Numbered from the stretch's first letter, positions 16,207 to 24,812 are shown. The stretch: DNA of 40,074 bases from Methylobacterium tarhaniae (GCF_001043955.1 NZ_LABZ01000063.1:1-40074); one strand, 5' to 3'. Notes: generated from the letters alone by a model not told the origin. Translations and numbers: made by a program.

Positions 16207-16701
16207 ATGACCAAGAATCCCTCGACCAGGAATCCCTCGACCGAGAATCCCTCGACCGGGAGTTCCCCGGCCCGCATCACCCTGCGCGACGGCGACTGGC
16301 CCGACCCGCCGGCGAGCCCCGAATCCGCGGCCTTCGTGGAGGCCGCCCGCGAAGGGCGTTTCCTGCTGCGGCGCTGCACGGCCTGCGGCAAGGCGCACTG
16401 GTACCCGCGCAGCTCGTGCCCGTTCTGCCTCGGCGAGACGGCCTGGGAGGAGGCTTCGGGCGAGGGCACGATCTACAGCTACACAATGCTCGCCCGCGAG
16501 GACCCGCCCCGCACCATCGCCTACGTCACCCTGGCGGAAGGGCCGACGATGCTGACGAGCCTCGTCGACTGCGAGGCCGAGTCCCTGGCGATCGGCCAGC
16601 CGGTGCGGCTGGTCTTCGCGCAGTCGCGAAACGGCACGCCGGTGCCGTGCTTCCGGCCGGTCGAGGCTGCCGAGCCGTCGCAGGCCGGTCCGGTACCGTG
16701 A
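16207..16701 (+). CDS. DUF35 zinc-ribbon/OB-fold protein, partner of the thiolase-like protein
   Basis: A 164-residue protein: a rubredoxin-like zinc ribbon (CTACG...CPFC, two CxxC pairs, near 58-75) followed by a DUF35 OB-fold (GTIYSYTMLAREDPPRTIAY...). Such proteins bind thiolase-like partners and are needed for their activity; in steroid side-chain degradation the ChsH2 DUF35 domain pairs with the Ltp2 aldolase. The start is ATG 16207, four bases after the thiolase-like stop, so the two are translationally linked. The N-terminus contains three copies of NPST, encoded by a 15-base tandem repeat, which looks like a slippage-prone linker. No acyl-CoA dehydrogenase or MaoC domain is fused. Confidence 0.88.
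   Translation: MTKNPSTRNPSTENPSTGSSPARITLRDGDWPDPPASPESAAFVEAAREGRFLLRRCTACGKAHWYPRSSCPFCLGETAWEEASGEGTIYSYTMLAREDPPRTIAYVTLAEGPTMLTSLVDCEAESLAIGQPVRLVFAQSRNGTPVPCFRPVEAAEPSQAGPVP
16218..16263 (+). repeat. Three-copy 15-base tandem repeat inside the DUF35 gene
   Basis: The unit AATCCCTCGACC plus three variable bases recurs three times and encodes NPST-R/E/G. Because the unit is 15 bases, copy-number change would keep the frame and only alter the length of the N-terminal tail. Confidence 0.75.
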
Positions 16702-16917
16702 GCGTCGACGGGCGGTCACGGGCCGCCTGTCCGACACACGATGGATCCCGGGTTCCGCGGCAGGATATCGGATCGGCATGGACGATCCGAACGCCACCAT
16801 CGTCGTCGACCGCCTTCAGATGTCTTGCGGGACGTTCTTCGTCCTCATGAAGAAATCATTCCTTCTGCCCGCCGGCCATCATCGGGATCCGGCCGACCTG
16901 CCGCTGTTCCTCCGAAT

Positions 16918-16985
16918 GACTGAGTGCGCAAAACAAGCTGCGTTAACGCATTATTAGATTTAATTACTTATGCTACTGTGACTCA
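16918..16985 (+). promoter_or_regulatory. AT-rich promoter region of the chemoreceptor gene
   Basis: About 68 bases, including GCATTATTAGATTTAATTAC, are far more AT-rich than the surrounding DNA and end at the ATG. The preceding 16702-16917 holds no supportable gene. The exact -35/-10 pair is not clear. Confidence 0.45.
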
Positions 16986-19007
16986 ATGAATATTGGATGC
17001 GGCATGCTCAGGAACGCAACGATTCGCACCCGGCTCTATGTCGGTTTCGGTTCACTGATGCTGATCGCTGCCGGCATCGGCGCATTTTCCATCCAGCAAC
17101 AATCGGAGATCGGCGCACAATACGAGAGGCGAGGCAATCTCGACCAGGTCGCGCGCCAGATCCTCTCGGTGCAGGGCGCGTCGATCGGGCTGGCCGGCGA
17201 AGCCGAACAATACCGGCTCGCTCCCAATCCTGAGAAGATTGCCTCGATGGAGGCGGCGCGGCAGGGCATCGAGAGGGAGAGCCGCGACCTCGTCGGGAGA
17301 GCGGTGTCCGAGGACCGGCGGACGATCTACGCCACCATCGAGGGTCATGCGCGCGACCTGAAGCCGGAACTCGAGAAGCTGGTCGCCGCCGGCCGGGTGA
17401 TGACGGAGGCGAAGGCGACCCTGTTCACCGGCGGGGACGAGCTGACGCGGTCGACCTCGGCCCTCGTGGCCGAGATGCGCGCCCGCGGCGGCGACGCGCA
17501 GATCCTCCAGGCGGCCATGACCGAGAGCGCGATGCTGCTGGTCCGCGTCGCCAACTGGCGCTTCCTCGCCACCCAGGATCCGAACGGCCCGGCGACCTTC
17601 GCCACCAATGTCGGCAAGGCGGAGGCGGCGCTGAAGGCCATGCGCGGGCTCGATCCTGCGGGGGCCTTCGCCCAGCCGATCCGTGCCGTCGACCAGGCGC
17701 TCGCCGCCTATGACGCCGCCTTCCGGGCCTATGGCGCGTCGACGACCGAGAGCCAGAAGGCCTTCGCCGCCGGCATCAAGCCGCATACGGCGGCGATCGA
17801 GTCCTCGGCGGGTACCGTGCGGGCCAAGATCGAGGCGGCGGTCACCGAGATCGCCGCCGAGACGCGGGCGACGGCGGCCCGGACCCGGACGATCCAGTTC
17901 GGCCTCGTCGCCCTCGCCCTCGCCCTCGGCGCCATGCTCGCCTTCCTGATCGCCCGCAGCATCATCCGGCCGGTCGGCGGCATGACCGCGGCGATGAAAC
18001 GGCTGGCCGCGGGCGAGACCGACCTCGCCGTGCCCTCCCGCGATGCACGCGACGAGATGGGCGAGATGGCCCAGGCGGTCGAGGTCTTCCGCCAGAACGC
18101 CCTCGCGCGCGTCGCGCTGGAAGCGCAGCAGCGCGACGAGCAATCCGCCCGCCAGCGCCGCGCCGACCGGGTCGACCAGCTCGTGCGGGCCTTCCAGCAG
18201 CGGGTGGCGGGCTCGCTCGAGATCGTCACCTCGGCCGCGACCGAGCTGGACGCCACGGCCCGCGCCATGACGGGCATCGCCGATACCACCAGCGCGCAGG
18301 CGCAGGCCTCCAGCAGCACCGCCGCGCAGACCTCGGCCAGCGTCCAGATGGTCGCGGCGGCGGCCGAGGAGATGGTGTCCTCGCTGCACGAGATCGAGCG
18401 GCAGGTCCTGCGCTCGAACGAGGTCGCCGGAAACGCCACCCGCGAGGCCGCGGCGACGGACGCCGCCATGTCGAGCCTGAGCGCGGCCGCCACGCAGATC
18501 GGGGCCGTCGTCGCGACGATCACCGCCATCGCCGACCAGACCAACCTGCTGGCGCTCAACGCCACCATCGAGGCGGCCCGCGCCGGCGCGGCCGGGCGCG
18601 GCTTCGCCGTGGTGGCGGCCGAGGTGAAGGAGCTGGCCGCCCAGACCTCCCGCGCGACCGTGGAGATCGGCGGGCAGATCACGGCGATCCAGGCGGCCAC
18701 CGGCCAGGCGGCCGGCGCGATCGGGCAGATCGGCCAGACGATCGCGGCGGTCAACGAGATCAGCGGCATGATCGCCGCGACGGTCACGGAGCAGACCGCC
18801 GCCACGACCGAGATCTCGCGCAACGCCTCGCAGGCGGCCAGGGGCACCCAGGACGTGAGCGCCGCCATGGCGGGAGTCCTCGGCTCCGCCGGCGAGACCG
18901 GCAGCGCCGCCTCGCAGGTGCTGATGGCCGCCGCCGAGCTCGCCACGCAGTCGCTCACCGTCAAGCAGGAGGTCGACGGCTTCCTGCGCGACATCCAGGC
19001 GGCCTGA
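16986..19007 (+). CDS. Methyl-accepting chemotaxis protein, membrane receptor
   Basis: A 673-residue chemoreceptor. TM1 is near 17-36, then an all-helical periplasmic sensor of about 260 residues (resembling the four-helix or HBM type), TM2 near 301-325, a HAMP domain (to ~375), and a cytoplasmic signalling domain with the conserved hairpin tip [20 protein letters not shown]. It signals to CheA/CheW; no che genes are near. It lacks a C-terminal CheR-binding pentapeptide (ends FLRDIQAA). Start ATG 16986; ATG 17004 is an alternative. The upstream ~65 bases are strikingly AT-rich, a likely promoter. A good terminator follows at 19051. Ligand unknown. Confidence 0.93.
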   Translation: MNIGCGMLRNATIRTRLYVGFGSLMLIAAGIGAFSIQQQSEIGAQYERRGNLDQVARQILSVQGASIGLAGEAEQYRLAPNPEKIASMEAARQGIERESRDLVGRAVSEDRRTIYATIEGHARDLKPELEKLVAAGRVMTEAKATLFTGGDELTRSTSALVAEMRARGGDAQILQAAMTESAMLLVRVANWRFLATQDPNGPATFATNVGKAEAALKAMRGLDPAGAFAQPIRAVDQALAAYDAAFRAYGASTTESQKAFAAGIKPHTAAIESSAGTVRAKIEAAVTEIAAETRATAARTRTIQFGLVALALALGAMLAFLIARSIIRPVGGMTAAMKRLAAGETDLAVPSRDARDEMGEMAQAVEVFRQNALARVALEAQQRDEQSARQRRADRVDQLVRAFQQRVAGSLEIVTSAATELDATARAMTGIADTTSAQAQASSSTAAQTSASVQMVAAAAEEMVSSLHEIERQVLRSNEVAGNATREAAATDAAMSSLSAAATQIGAVVATITAIADQTNLLALNATIEAARAGAAGRGFAVVAAEVKELAAQTSRATVEIGGQITAIQAATGQAAGAIGQIGQTIAAVNEISGMIAATVTEQTAATTEISRNASQAARGTQDVSAAMAGVLGSAGETGSAASQVLMAAAELATQSLTVKQEVDGFLRDIQAA

Positions 19008-19050
19008 CGCGGCGCCTCCTCGCCTCCGGGCGGCCGTCGTGGACGATCAC

Positions 19051-19083
19051 GGGCCTCGCCGCTTCACCGCGGCGGGGCCCTTT
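19051..19083 (+). terminator. Rho-independent-type terminator after the chemoreceptor gene
   Basis: Arms GGGCCTCGCCGC (19051-19062) and GCGGCGGGGCCC (19069-19080) pair at 11 of 12 positions plus a G-T wobble, with a 6-base loop and TTT after the stem. It lies 44 bases past the stop codon. The T-tract is short. Confidence 0.65.
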
Positions 19084-19137
19084 GCATCGTAACGGGGGCG
19101 GGACTCCCGACCCCGCCCCGTCGGCCCGGGCCCGCGC

Positions 19138-20475
19138 TCAGGCCGCCCGGACCTCCCCGAGGAACGTCCCCACCGCCGCGCTCATCGCCTCCGCCTGCCG
19201 CCCGAGATCCTGGGTGGTGCCGGTGACGCGGGCGGCGGCCTCGGCGGTGCCGGTCGCATCCTCGCGCACACGGTCGATCAGGCGGGCGACCTCGTCGGTG
19301 CCGGCGCTGACGTCGCGGGTGCTGCGGGCGATCTCCGCGGTGGCGGCGCTCTGCTCCTCGACCGCGGCGCTGATCATGGCGCTGCTCTCGCTGATGCGCC
19401 CGATCGTCCGGCGGATATGGCCGATGGCCTCGACCGAGCCACCCGCCGCCGCCCGCATGGCGTCGATCTGCCCGGCGATCGTGCCCGTGGCCCGCGCGGT
19501 CTGCTGCGCCAGGGCCTTCACCTCGGCGGCCACCACCGCGAAGCCGCGGCCCGCCGCACCCGCGCGCGAGGCCTCGATCGTGGCGTTGAGCGCGAGCAGG
19601 TTGGTCTGGGCCGCGATGCCGGTGATCAGCATCACGACCTCGCTCACCTGGGCCACCGCCTCGGCGAGGGACGAGACCCGCGAGGCCACCACGTCGGACT
19701 GCGCCACCGCCTCCTCGGCCACCGCATGCGAGCGGCCGACCTCGCCGGCGATCTCCGCGATGGCCGAGCGGAGCTGCTCGGCGGACCGGGCCACCTGCCC
19801 GGTCCCGGCGGAGGCCTCGATCACCGCGGCGGCCACCGCGGTCGCCGCCTCGGTCGAGCGCGCCGCGTTGCGCGACAGGACGCCGACGGTGCCGTCGAGG
19901 GCGCGGGCCTGGTCGGCGACCGCGCCGATGACCGCCAGCACCCGGCCCTCGAAGGCCTGGGCCAGGGCCGCGGTGGTGCTGCGCCGGCTCGCCTGCTCGG
20001 CCGCCGCGTAGGTCTCGAGCAGCACCTCGAGGTCGAGCCAGGCCGCCCGGGTGAGGGCGCCCTGCAGGGCGGCCTCGTCCCCGCCCCCGAACAAGCGGCG
20101 CGGGCCGGCAAGGCCCAGCGCCTCGGTGAGGCCTGCCGCCACCGTAGCGTGACAGATCGCGACGGCGTAGGCCGGCACCCGCCGGGCGTAGAACACCGAG
20201 GCCAGCCGCTCGGCGGAGGCCGTGAAGTCCGGGCCGAAATCGCCGCCGACCACCCGCACCCAGTGCGCCACCCGGGCTGCATGCACCTCCGGATCGCGCA
20301 AGGCGTCCTGGATCTCCGGCCAGGCGGCGAAGCGGGCGTTCCACTCCGTCAGCAATTCCGGCAGGCGCTCCCGCGCGAAGACGGCCAGGCCGCGCAGGCG
20401 GGCAAGGTCGTCATCCGTGAGACCCAAGGTGGCGAAGCGCCGGCTCTGCGCGGCGGTGACGACCGTCTGGTTCAT
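19138..20475 (-). CDS. Globin-coupled-type cytoplasmic chemoreceptor
   Basis: A 445-residue soluble receptor with no membrane segments. The N-terminal ~170 residues follow the globin-coupled sensor pattern ([53 protein letters not shown]). The C-terminal part is an MCP signalling domain with [20 protein letters not shown]. In heme-binding members the segment after the [12 protein letters not shown] motif reads R-I-G-x-V-H-x-R-I-G, where His is the proximal heme ligand; here it reads [10 protein letters not shown], so the His seems replaced by Phe. Heme binding, and so oxygen sensing, is therefore doubtful. A His further on (AICHAT) is an unlikely substitute. It lies downstream of a LysR gene on the same strand. 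Confidence 0.85.
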   Translation of the reverse strand: MNQTVVTAAQSRRFATLGLTDDDLARLRGLAVFARERLPELLTEWNARFAAWPEIQDALRDPEVHAARVAHWVRVVGGDFGPDFTASAERLASVFYARRVPAYAVAICHATVAAGLTEALGLAGPRRLFGGGDEAALQGALTRAAWLDLEVLLETYAAAEQASRRSTTAALAQAFEGRVLAVIGAVADQARALDGTVGVLSRNAARSTEAATAVAAAVIEASAGTGQVARSAEQLRSAIAEIAGEVGRSHAVAEEAVAQSDVVASRVSSLAEAVAQVSEVVMLITGIAAQTNLLALNATIEASRAGAAGRGFAVVAAEVKALAQQTARATGTIAGQIDAMRAAAGGSVEAIGHIRRTIGRISESSAMISAAVEEQSAATAEIARSTRDVSAGTDEVARLIDRVREDATGTAEAAARVTGTTQDLGRQAEAMSAAVGTFLGEVRAA

Positions 20476-20555
20476 GACTCAGTTGCACCTGCTCGGACAC
20501 ACAACTGATGCGAGAGTCCGAGATAATTTTCGGTTACCGGCGCTTCACTTGACCA

Positions 20556-21539
20556 TTACATGTCGAGAGAAGGACCACCCGCGAGGCTGCGGGCGCAGTC
20601 GACGACCTGCCGCCGCAGCCAGGCATGGCCCGGATGGCGCTCGACCCGACGGGCCCAGACCAGCACCGAGCGGGTGACCGGCAGGTCCGGATCCGGCGGC
20701 AGCGGCCGGCAGGCGACCGGATGAACGGTTGCCAGGGTGCGGGCGATCCGCTCGGCCATCACGGCCACCAGATCGGAGCCGGCGAGGATCGGCGCCGCCG
20801 ACAGGAACGGGGCCGCCATCGCGACCCGGCGCGGCGGCAGGCCCCGTCGGCTCAGGGCCGCGTCGAGGAAGCCGACATCGTCGCCGGTGGAGGAGACGAC
20901 GAGATGCGACAGCCCCGCGAGGCGCTCGTAGGTGAGGGGCTCGGCGAGGGCCGGATGCCCGCGCCGGGCGACGACCGCGAACCCGTCCCGGATCAGCGTG
21001 GCGGCGGCGAAGCGCTCGCCCTCGACCCGGCCGGCGCCGACGATCGCCAGGTCGACGTCGCCGCGATCCAGAAGGTCGTCGACCCGTACCGTGCCGCTCG
21101 GGCTCATGTGTAGCCTCAAGGCGGGGGCCCGGCTCCCGATCCACCCGGCGATCGGCGCGGCGAGCACCACGGCGGCGGTGTTGTTGAGCACCAGGCGAAA
21201 GCTCGCCGTGGAGATCGCCGGGTCGAACCGGTCCTGGTTCAGGGCGCCCTCGATCTCGGCCAGCGCCCGCCTGACCGGCTCGGCCAGCTCGACGGCACGG
21301 GGCGTCGGCGCCATGCCGTCCGGACCGCGCACGAACAACTCGTCGCCGAGGGCCCGGCGCAGGCGCTGCAGCGCGTGGCTCACCGCCGACTGGCTCAGGC
21401 CCAGCCGCTCCCCGGCGCGCGTCACGTGGCGCTCGCGCATGATCGCGTCGAACACGATGAGGAGCTTGAAGTCGAACGCGTCCCAGTTCACGGCCGCGGG
21501 TTGTAGCGGAGGGGCGCGGCGGGGGATAGGCGGGAGCAT
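20556..21539 (-). CDS. LysR family transcriptional regulator
   Basis: A 327-residue LysR protein. The winged helix (DFKLLIVFDAIMRERHVTRA, SQSAVSHALQRLRRALGDEL) sits near residues 20-80, followed by a full effector-binding domain and a C-terminal tail to SLDM. The AISTASFRLVLNNTAAVVLA and GDVDLAIVGAG segments resemble the NodD/LinR-like subgroup that controls aromatic or xenobiotic catabolism. ATG 21539 is used; a GTG at 21491 would give the common shorter N-terminus (VNWDAFDFKLL). The chemoreceptor gene lies 80 bases downstream on the same strand, and the target could include the divergent neighbours. No inducer can be named. Confidence 0.88.
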   Translation of the reverse strand: MLPPIPRRAPPLQPAAVNWDAFDFKLLIVFDAIMRERHVTRAGERLGLSQSAVSHALQRLRRALGDELFVRGPDGMAPTPRAVELAEPVRRALAEIEGALNQDRFDPAISTASFRLVLNNTAAVVLAAPIAGWIGSRAPALRLHMSPSGTVRVDDLLDRGDVDLAIVGAGRVEGERFAAATLIRDGFAVVARRGHPALAEPLTYERLAGLSHLVVSSTGDDVGFLDAALSRRGLPPRRVAMAAPFLSAAPILAGSDLVAVMAERIARTLATVHPVACRPLPPDPDLPVTRSVLVWARRVERHPGHAWLRRQVVDCARSLAGGPSLDM

Positions 21540-21582
21540 CCCGACACGCCTGCCCCCCTCCGTCGGGACACTGCGTCGGACG

Positions 21583-21712
21583 GGGCCGGGAGAGGGGCAG
21601 CGCGACGGTGCCGGCAGGGGCGCCTGTCATGATGGTCGCGACCTCTCCGGAAGCGGCGTCCCCTCTCCCGGCCCGCTCCGCAGGCCACCCTCCCCCGCAG
21701 AGGGGGAGGGGT
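21583..21712. repeat. Nested GC-rich inverted repeats, copy 3 of the hairpin family
   Basis: Arms 21583-21597 (GGGCCGGGAGAGGGG) and 21660-21674 are perfect 15-base complements 62 bases apart. Immediately after lies a second hairpin, 21687-21696 with 21702-21711, with a 5-base loop GCAGA, the reverse complement of the TCTGC loop of copies 1 and 2. The sequence CCTCTCCCGGCCCGC at 21662-21676 recurs exactly at 38263-38277. The region 21540-21739 between the LysR and bicupin genes holds nothing else. Confidence 0.7.
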
Positions 21713-21739
21713 CATTCGCGCGGCACGACGGGCGTCGCC

Positions 21740-22924
21740 CTACGCCCGCTTCAGCTTCGTGAGCGTCTCACCCGGCACGCCGGAAAAATTGTTCGACAGA
21801 AGATAACGCGGACTCGACTTGATCCAGGTGTCGAGGTCGATCTCCTCGAACTTGCCGTTGTCCCAGGTCTGGACGATCTCGAGGTCCTCGTCGCCGATGT
21901 TCTTGATCGCGTGGCCGAAGCCCATCGGGATGTAGGCGACGTCGCCGGGCTGGAACTCGGCCACCTTGCCGCGCCCGCCCGAGCCGAACAGGGCCACCTG
22001 ACCCTTGCCCTTCAGGTAGTAGTGCCACTCGTTGGCGTTGACGTTCCAGTGCAGCTTACGCATCTGCCCCGGCTTGATGATCATCACGCCGCCCGACATC
22101 GTCTTCTGGATCGGCCATTCGTCGACGGTGGCGAGGCGGAACGTGCCGCCCTCGAACTCGCGCAAAGCCCGCGGGTCCTTGAGCAGGCGGAACTTGTGGG
22201 TCGATTCCTTCGGCCAGGGCGCGTCGAGGGCGTCGGAGACCGGCACCACCGGGCCGGCCTGGATATAGGCCTCTCCCTTCGGGAAGGCGTCGAAGGCGTC
22301 CTTCGGCAGCCCGAAATCGAGGGCCAGCATGTCCTTCGGGGTCACGTCGATCCAGTCGGTGATCGAGAACGTGCCGTGCTCCGAGAAGGCGCCGTTGTCG
22401 AAGGACAGGATGAAGTGGCAGGGCTTGTCGCCGATGGTCTGGATCGAGTGGCCGTGGCCCTTCGGGAAGTACCAGAGGTCGCCGGGCTCGTAGTTGTTGA
22501 TCTCGCTGGCGCCGGAGGGGTCGAGCACCACGGTCTGGCAGCGCCCGTCGATGACGTAGGCCCACTCGGCCGCGATGGCGTGCCAGTGCAGCTCGCGCGA
22601 GGCGCCGGGCTCCAGGAACATGTGCACGCCCGCGATCCCCTTGCTGATGGGGAAAAGGTGCACCGTGGCTTCCTTGGCCCAGCCGCCGGAGGTCACCTTC
22701 GGGCGGTTGCCGTCGAGGGAGAAACGGAAATCGGGCATCGCCCCGACATCCTGGGGATCGTGGTAGGCGACCTTGGCGCCCGGCGGCAGCGAGACCGACT
22801 GGCGGCCGAAGCCGCCATCGCCCGGATTGCCGTGGTCGTGCTCGAGGGCCTGGGCGCTCGTCGCCATCAGCCCGCCCGCGCCGAGCGCCGCCGCCCCCAG
22901 AAACAGCCGCCGCGTCTGGTCCAT
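21740..22924 (-). CDS. Tat-exported bicupin, oxalate decarboxylase-like
   Basis: A 394-residue protein with a twin-arginine signal (TRRLFLGAAALGAGG) and two cupin domains. Cupin 1 keeps the Mn-binding pattern ELHWHAIAAEWAYVIDG plus GHGHSI, followed by a lid loop FSEHGTF with the Glu used by oxalate decarboxylase. Cupin 2 reads KLHWNVNANEWHYYLKG plus GFGHAI; the second His of HxH is Asn there, so that metal site has lost a ligand. Family: OxdC converts oxalate to formate and CO2, fitting a methylotroph-like host that can use formate. Start ATG 22924. A 9-bp inverted repeat sits in its leader at 22948-22968. The substrate call is by similarity. Confidence 0.88.
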   Translation of the reverse strand: MDQTRRLFLGAAALGAGGLMATSAQALEHDHGNPGDGGFGRQSVSLPPGAKVAYHDPQDVGAMPDFRFSLDGNRPKVTSGGWAKEATVHLFPISKGIAGVHMFLEPGASRELHWHAIAAEWAYVIDGRCQTVVLDPSGASEINNYEPGDLWYFPKGHGHSIQTIGDKPCHFILSFDNGAFSEHGTFSITDWIDVTPKDMLALDFGLPKDAFDAFPKGEAYIQAGPVVPVSDALDAPWPKESTHKFRLLKDPRALREFEGGTFRLATVDEWPIQKTMSGGVMIIKPGQMRKLHWNVNANEWHYYLKGKGQVALFGSGGRGKVAEFQPGDVAYIPMGFGHAIKNIGDEDLEIVQTWDNGKFEEIDLDTWIKSSPRYLLSNNFSGVPGETLTKLKRA

Positions 22925-22947
22925 GGTGCTCTCCCCACCGGAAATGG

Positions 22948-23037
22948 GGCGCCGGCCTCGCCGGCGCCGTCCGTCAGGCCCGGGAAGCTGGGCCAACCCG
23001 GTGCGCCAGTGAAACGCATTGTCGGCATTCGCGAATG
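22948..23037. promoter_or_regulatory. Palindromes between the bicupin and EamA genes
   Basis: Two inverted repeats lie in the divergent region. GGCGCCGGC/GCCGGCGCC (22948-22956 and 22960-22968, 3-base loop) is in the bicupin leader. CATTCGCGAATG (23026-23037) is a perfect 12-base palindrome 50 bases before the EamA gene start, within a run of GCATT repeats. The second is a possible operator for both genes. Confidence 0.4.
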
Positions 23038-23086
23038 ACGCGCATTCATGATGCCGCTCGGGGGAGACGATCGAGGGGGGAACGGC

Positions 23087-23509
23087 ATGTCCTGGCAGGT
23101 CTGGGCGCTGGTCTCGGCGGTGTTCACCGCGATGACGGCGGTGCTGGCCCGGGCGGGCAGCGCCGGGGCGGAATCGGACGCCGCCGCCTTCATGCGCTCG
23201 GTCGTGATCCTGCTGGCGCTCGGGGCGATCTGCCTCGCCACCGGCCAGTGGCAGGCCCTGCGCGGCCTGACCGGGCGCCATCTCGGGCTCCTCAGCCTGT
23301 CGGGCCTCGCCACCGCCGGGTCCTGGGCCTGCTACTTCCGGGCCCTGAAGGCCGGCGGGGCGGCGCAGGTCGCGACCCTCAATAAGCTGTCGATCGTGCT
23401 GGTGGCCGTGTTCGGCGCGACGCTGCTCGGCGAGCGCCTGTCGGGGGTGAACTGGCTCGGGGTCGGCCTGGTCGTGGCGGGAGCCTACCTGCTCACCTGG
23501 CGGGAGTGA
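23087..23509 (+). CDS. Small EamA/DMT-type membrane protein
   Basis: A 140-residue membrane protein with about five hydrophobic helices (starting MSWQVWALVSAVFTAMTAVL), ending ERLSGVNWLGVGLVVAGAYLL, the hallmark last helix of an EamA repeat. Full transporters have two such repeats in about 300 residues, so this is a one-repeat form that would have to dimerise; such short forms are common. Start ATG 23087 follows GAGGGGGGAAC; the upstream ATG at 23048 is less likely. It may export a small metabolite. The stop overlaps the left arm of a large hairpin. Substrate unknown. Confidence 0.8.
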   Translation: MSWQVWALVSAVFTAMTAVLARAGSAGAESDAAAFMRSVVILLALGAICLATGQWQALRGLTGRHLGLLSLSGLATAGSWACYFRALKAGGAAQVATLNKLSIVLVAVFGATLLGERLSGVNWLGVGLVVAGAYLLTWRE

Positions 23510-23547
23510 TACGACTGCCGGAAGATCACGTCCGGCAGTCGTATCAC
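23506..23547. terminator. Perfect 17-bp hairpin overlapping a stop codon
   Basis: Arms 23506-23522 and 23531-23547 are perfect complements with an 8-base loop (AGATCACG). The left arm contains the EamA stop codon TGA. There is no T-tract on either side, so a classic terminator is uncertain. Further weak palindromes follow at 23580-23640 (for example CGATCCGGTAGGATCG). It may end transcripts of the EamA gene and of the convergent gene at 23658, or it may be a dispersed repeat. Confidence 0.6.
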
Positions 23548-23657
23548 AAGCCCGCGCGGCGCCTGAGCGAAGCCGATTTCCGCATCGCAAATGCGATCCG
23601 GTAGGATCGCCTGAAGCGATCAGTCGGACATCGTATGAACCGGGCCTCGTCGGCCGT

Positions 23658-24812
23658 TCACGGCCAGACCTTGATCGCCACGGGCCGCCGCACGAGGTCG
23701 CGGTCGGAGGTGACCTCGCAGCCCTTGGTCTTGAGCGTGACGTAGTAGAGCGTCGCCGTGTCGCCGACGGTGTCGAAGTTGCGGCCGGGCGCCGCCGGGT
23801 CGATGAGCGAGGGATAGCTGACGAGGTCTCCGCCGGCCGCGCAGGGATCGTCGTAGAGGGTGGACCCGGCGATGAGCAGGCGCGGCGCGTCCCAGGCCAG
23901 GAGGTCGCGCGACGTGCTCCAGTAGATCCCGGATCGCGGGAAGACGCCGCCGGAGGCGGCCTGGAACACCGCGATCCAGGCGCCGCTGCCGCGATGGCGG
24001 CTCACCGAGCCGACCGGGGCCGGGAACGGCGCCACCGGGGCGCAGGTGCCGACGGGCGTCCGGCCCTTCAGGTAAGGGTTGGGGAAGCGGGCGGTGAAGG
24101 TCTCGCCGTCCCAGGCGCGCCAGCGGGCGGGGTCGGTCACGTCGTCGCTGCGAAACAGGCAGACCCCGAAGGGCTGGCCGGCCCAGCCGGTGGTCGAGGC
24201 GTAGAAGTAGCGGTGGCGGCCGTCGGACACGATGTTCGACGGGTTGAAGAAGCCGCGGTGGCGTCCCTGCTCGACCTCCTGGCGGAAGGGCGCCGCCGCC
24301 ACGACCGTGGGGGGCGTGGTCCGGGCGAAGCTGCGCCCGCCGTCAGAGGAGCGGGCGGCCAGCACCGCGTTGTACCAGCAGGCCAGCATGCCCTTGGTGC
24401 GACAGCGGCGATGATCGTCGGCGTGGTACTCCTCGTGCAGCAGCGCCTCGACCCGCGTGCCGTCCTCGGTCCAGGTCGCGGTGATCCAGCTGCGGTCGTC
24501 GAAGGCCTCGGGCTCCGGCTTGAGGCCCGATTCGAGCACGACGGCGCAGTCGAGCTTCAACCCGTCGAAGTCGCGGCCGCGGAAGGCGCGATTGCGAAAA
24601 TGCATCCCGAACAGCACGATCCCGCCATCGGCTTCGCGGAAGGCCCGGGCGGGGGCGTCCGGCACGTCGTGCCCGTCGCAGGCGTCGCGCTTAGGACTGA
24701 AGACGATGCGGGGCGGGCCGACGAGCGTCAGCGCCGAGAGGGGCGGCTCGGCGGCGGCCGGCGCGGTCGCGGCCGCGACGCAGAGACACGCGAGGAGAAG
24801 GCGGAGGAGCAT
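23658..24812 (-). CDS. Secreted Asp-box (sialidase-like beta-propeller) protein
   Basis: A ~384-residue protein with a signal peptide (MLLRLLLACLCVAAATAPAAA, near 1-22). The mature part contains an Asp-box, SSDGGRSFA, and other propeller-like strands: FNPSNIVSDGRHRYFY, SGIYWSTSRDLLAWD, DDPCAAGGDLVSYPSLID. Such SxDxGxxF boxes mark sialidase-type and related propellers, and the blade pattern recalls GH43/GH32 folds. Ten cysteines suggest disulphides in the periplasm or outside. Start ATG 24812, with GGAGGAG just upstream; the long frame to 24965 would add non-secretory sequence. I cannot name a substrate or exact family, and catalytic residues are not evident. It faces the EamA gene across the hairpin region. 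Confidence 0.7.
   Translation of the reverse strand: MLLRLLLACLCVAAATAPAAAEPPLSALTLVGPPRIVFSPKRDACDGHDVPDAPARAFREADGGIVLFGMHFRNRAFRGRDFDGLKLDCAVVLESGLKPEPEAFDDRSWITATWTEDGTRVEALLHEEYHADDHRRCRTKGMLACWYNAVLAARSSDGGRSFARTTPPTVVAAAPFRQEVEQGRHRGFFNPSNIVSDGRHRYFYASTTGWAGQPFGVCLFRSDDVTDPARWRAWDGETFTARFPNPYLKGRTPVGTCAPVAPFPAPVGSVSRHRGSGAWIAVFQAASGGVFPRSGIYWSTSRDLLAWDAPRLLIAGSTLYDDPCAAGGDLVSYPSLIDPAAPGRNFDTVGDTATLYYVTLKTKGCEVTSDRDLVRRPVAIKVWP

Noticed and set aside
19138..21539. The LysR gene and globin-type receptor as one operon
   Set aside because: They are on the same strand, but 80 bases separate them and the gap holds its own locally AT-rich promoter-like patch (20515-20560); cotranscription cannot be shown from sequence.
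23506..23547. Integron attC site or CRISPR-type repeat
   Set aside because: There is only one copy, no second repeat at spacer distance, no RYYYAAC core and no integrase or cas gene nearby.
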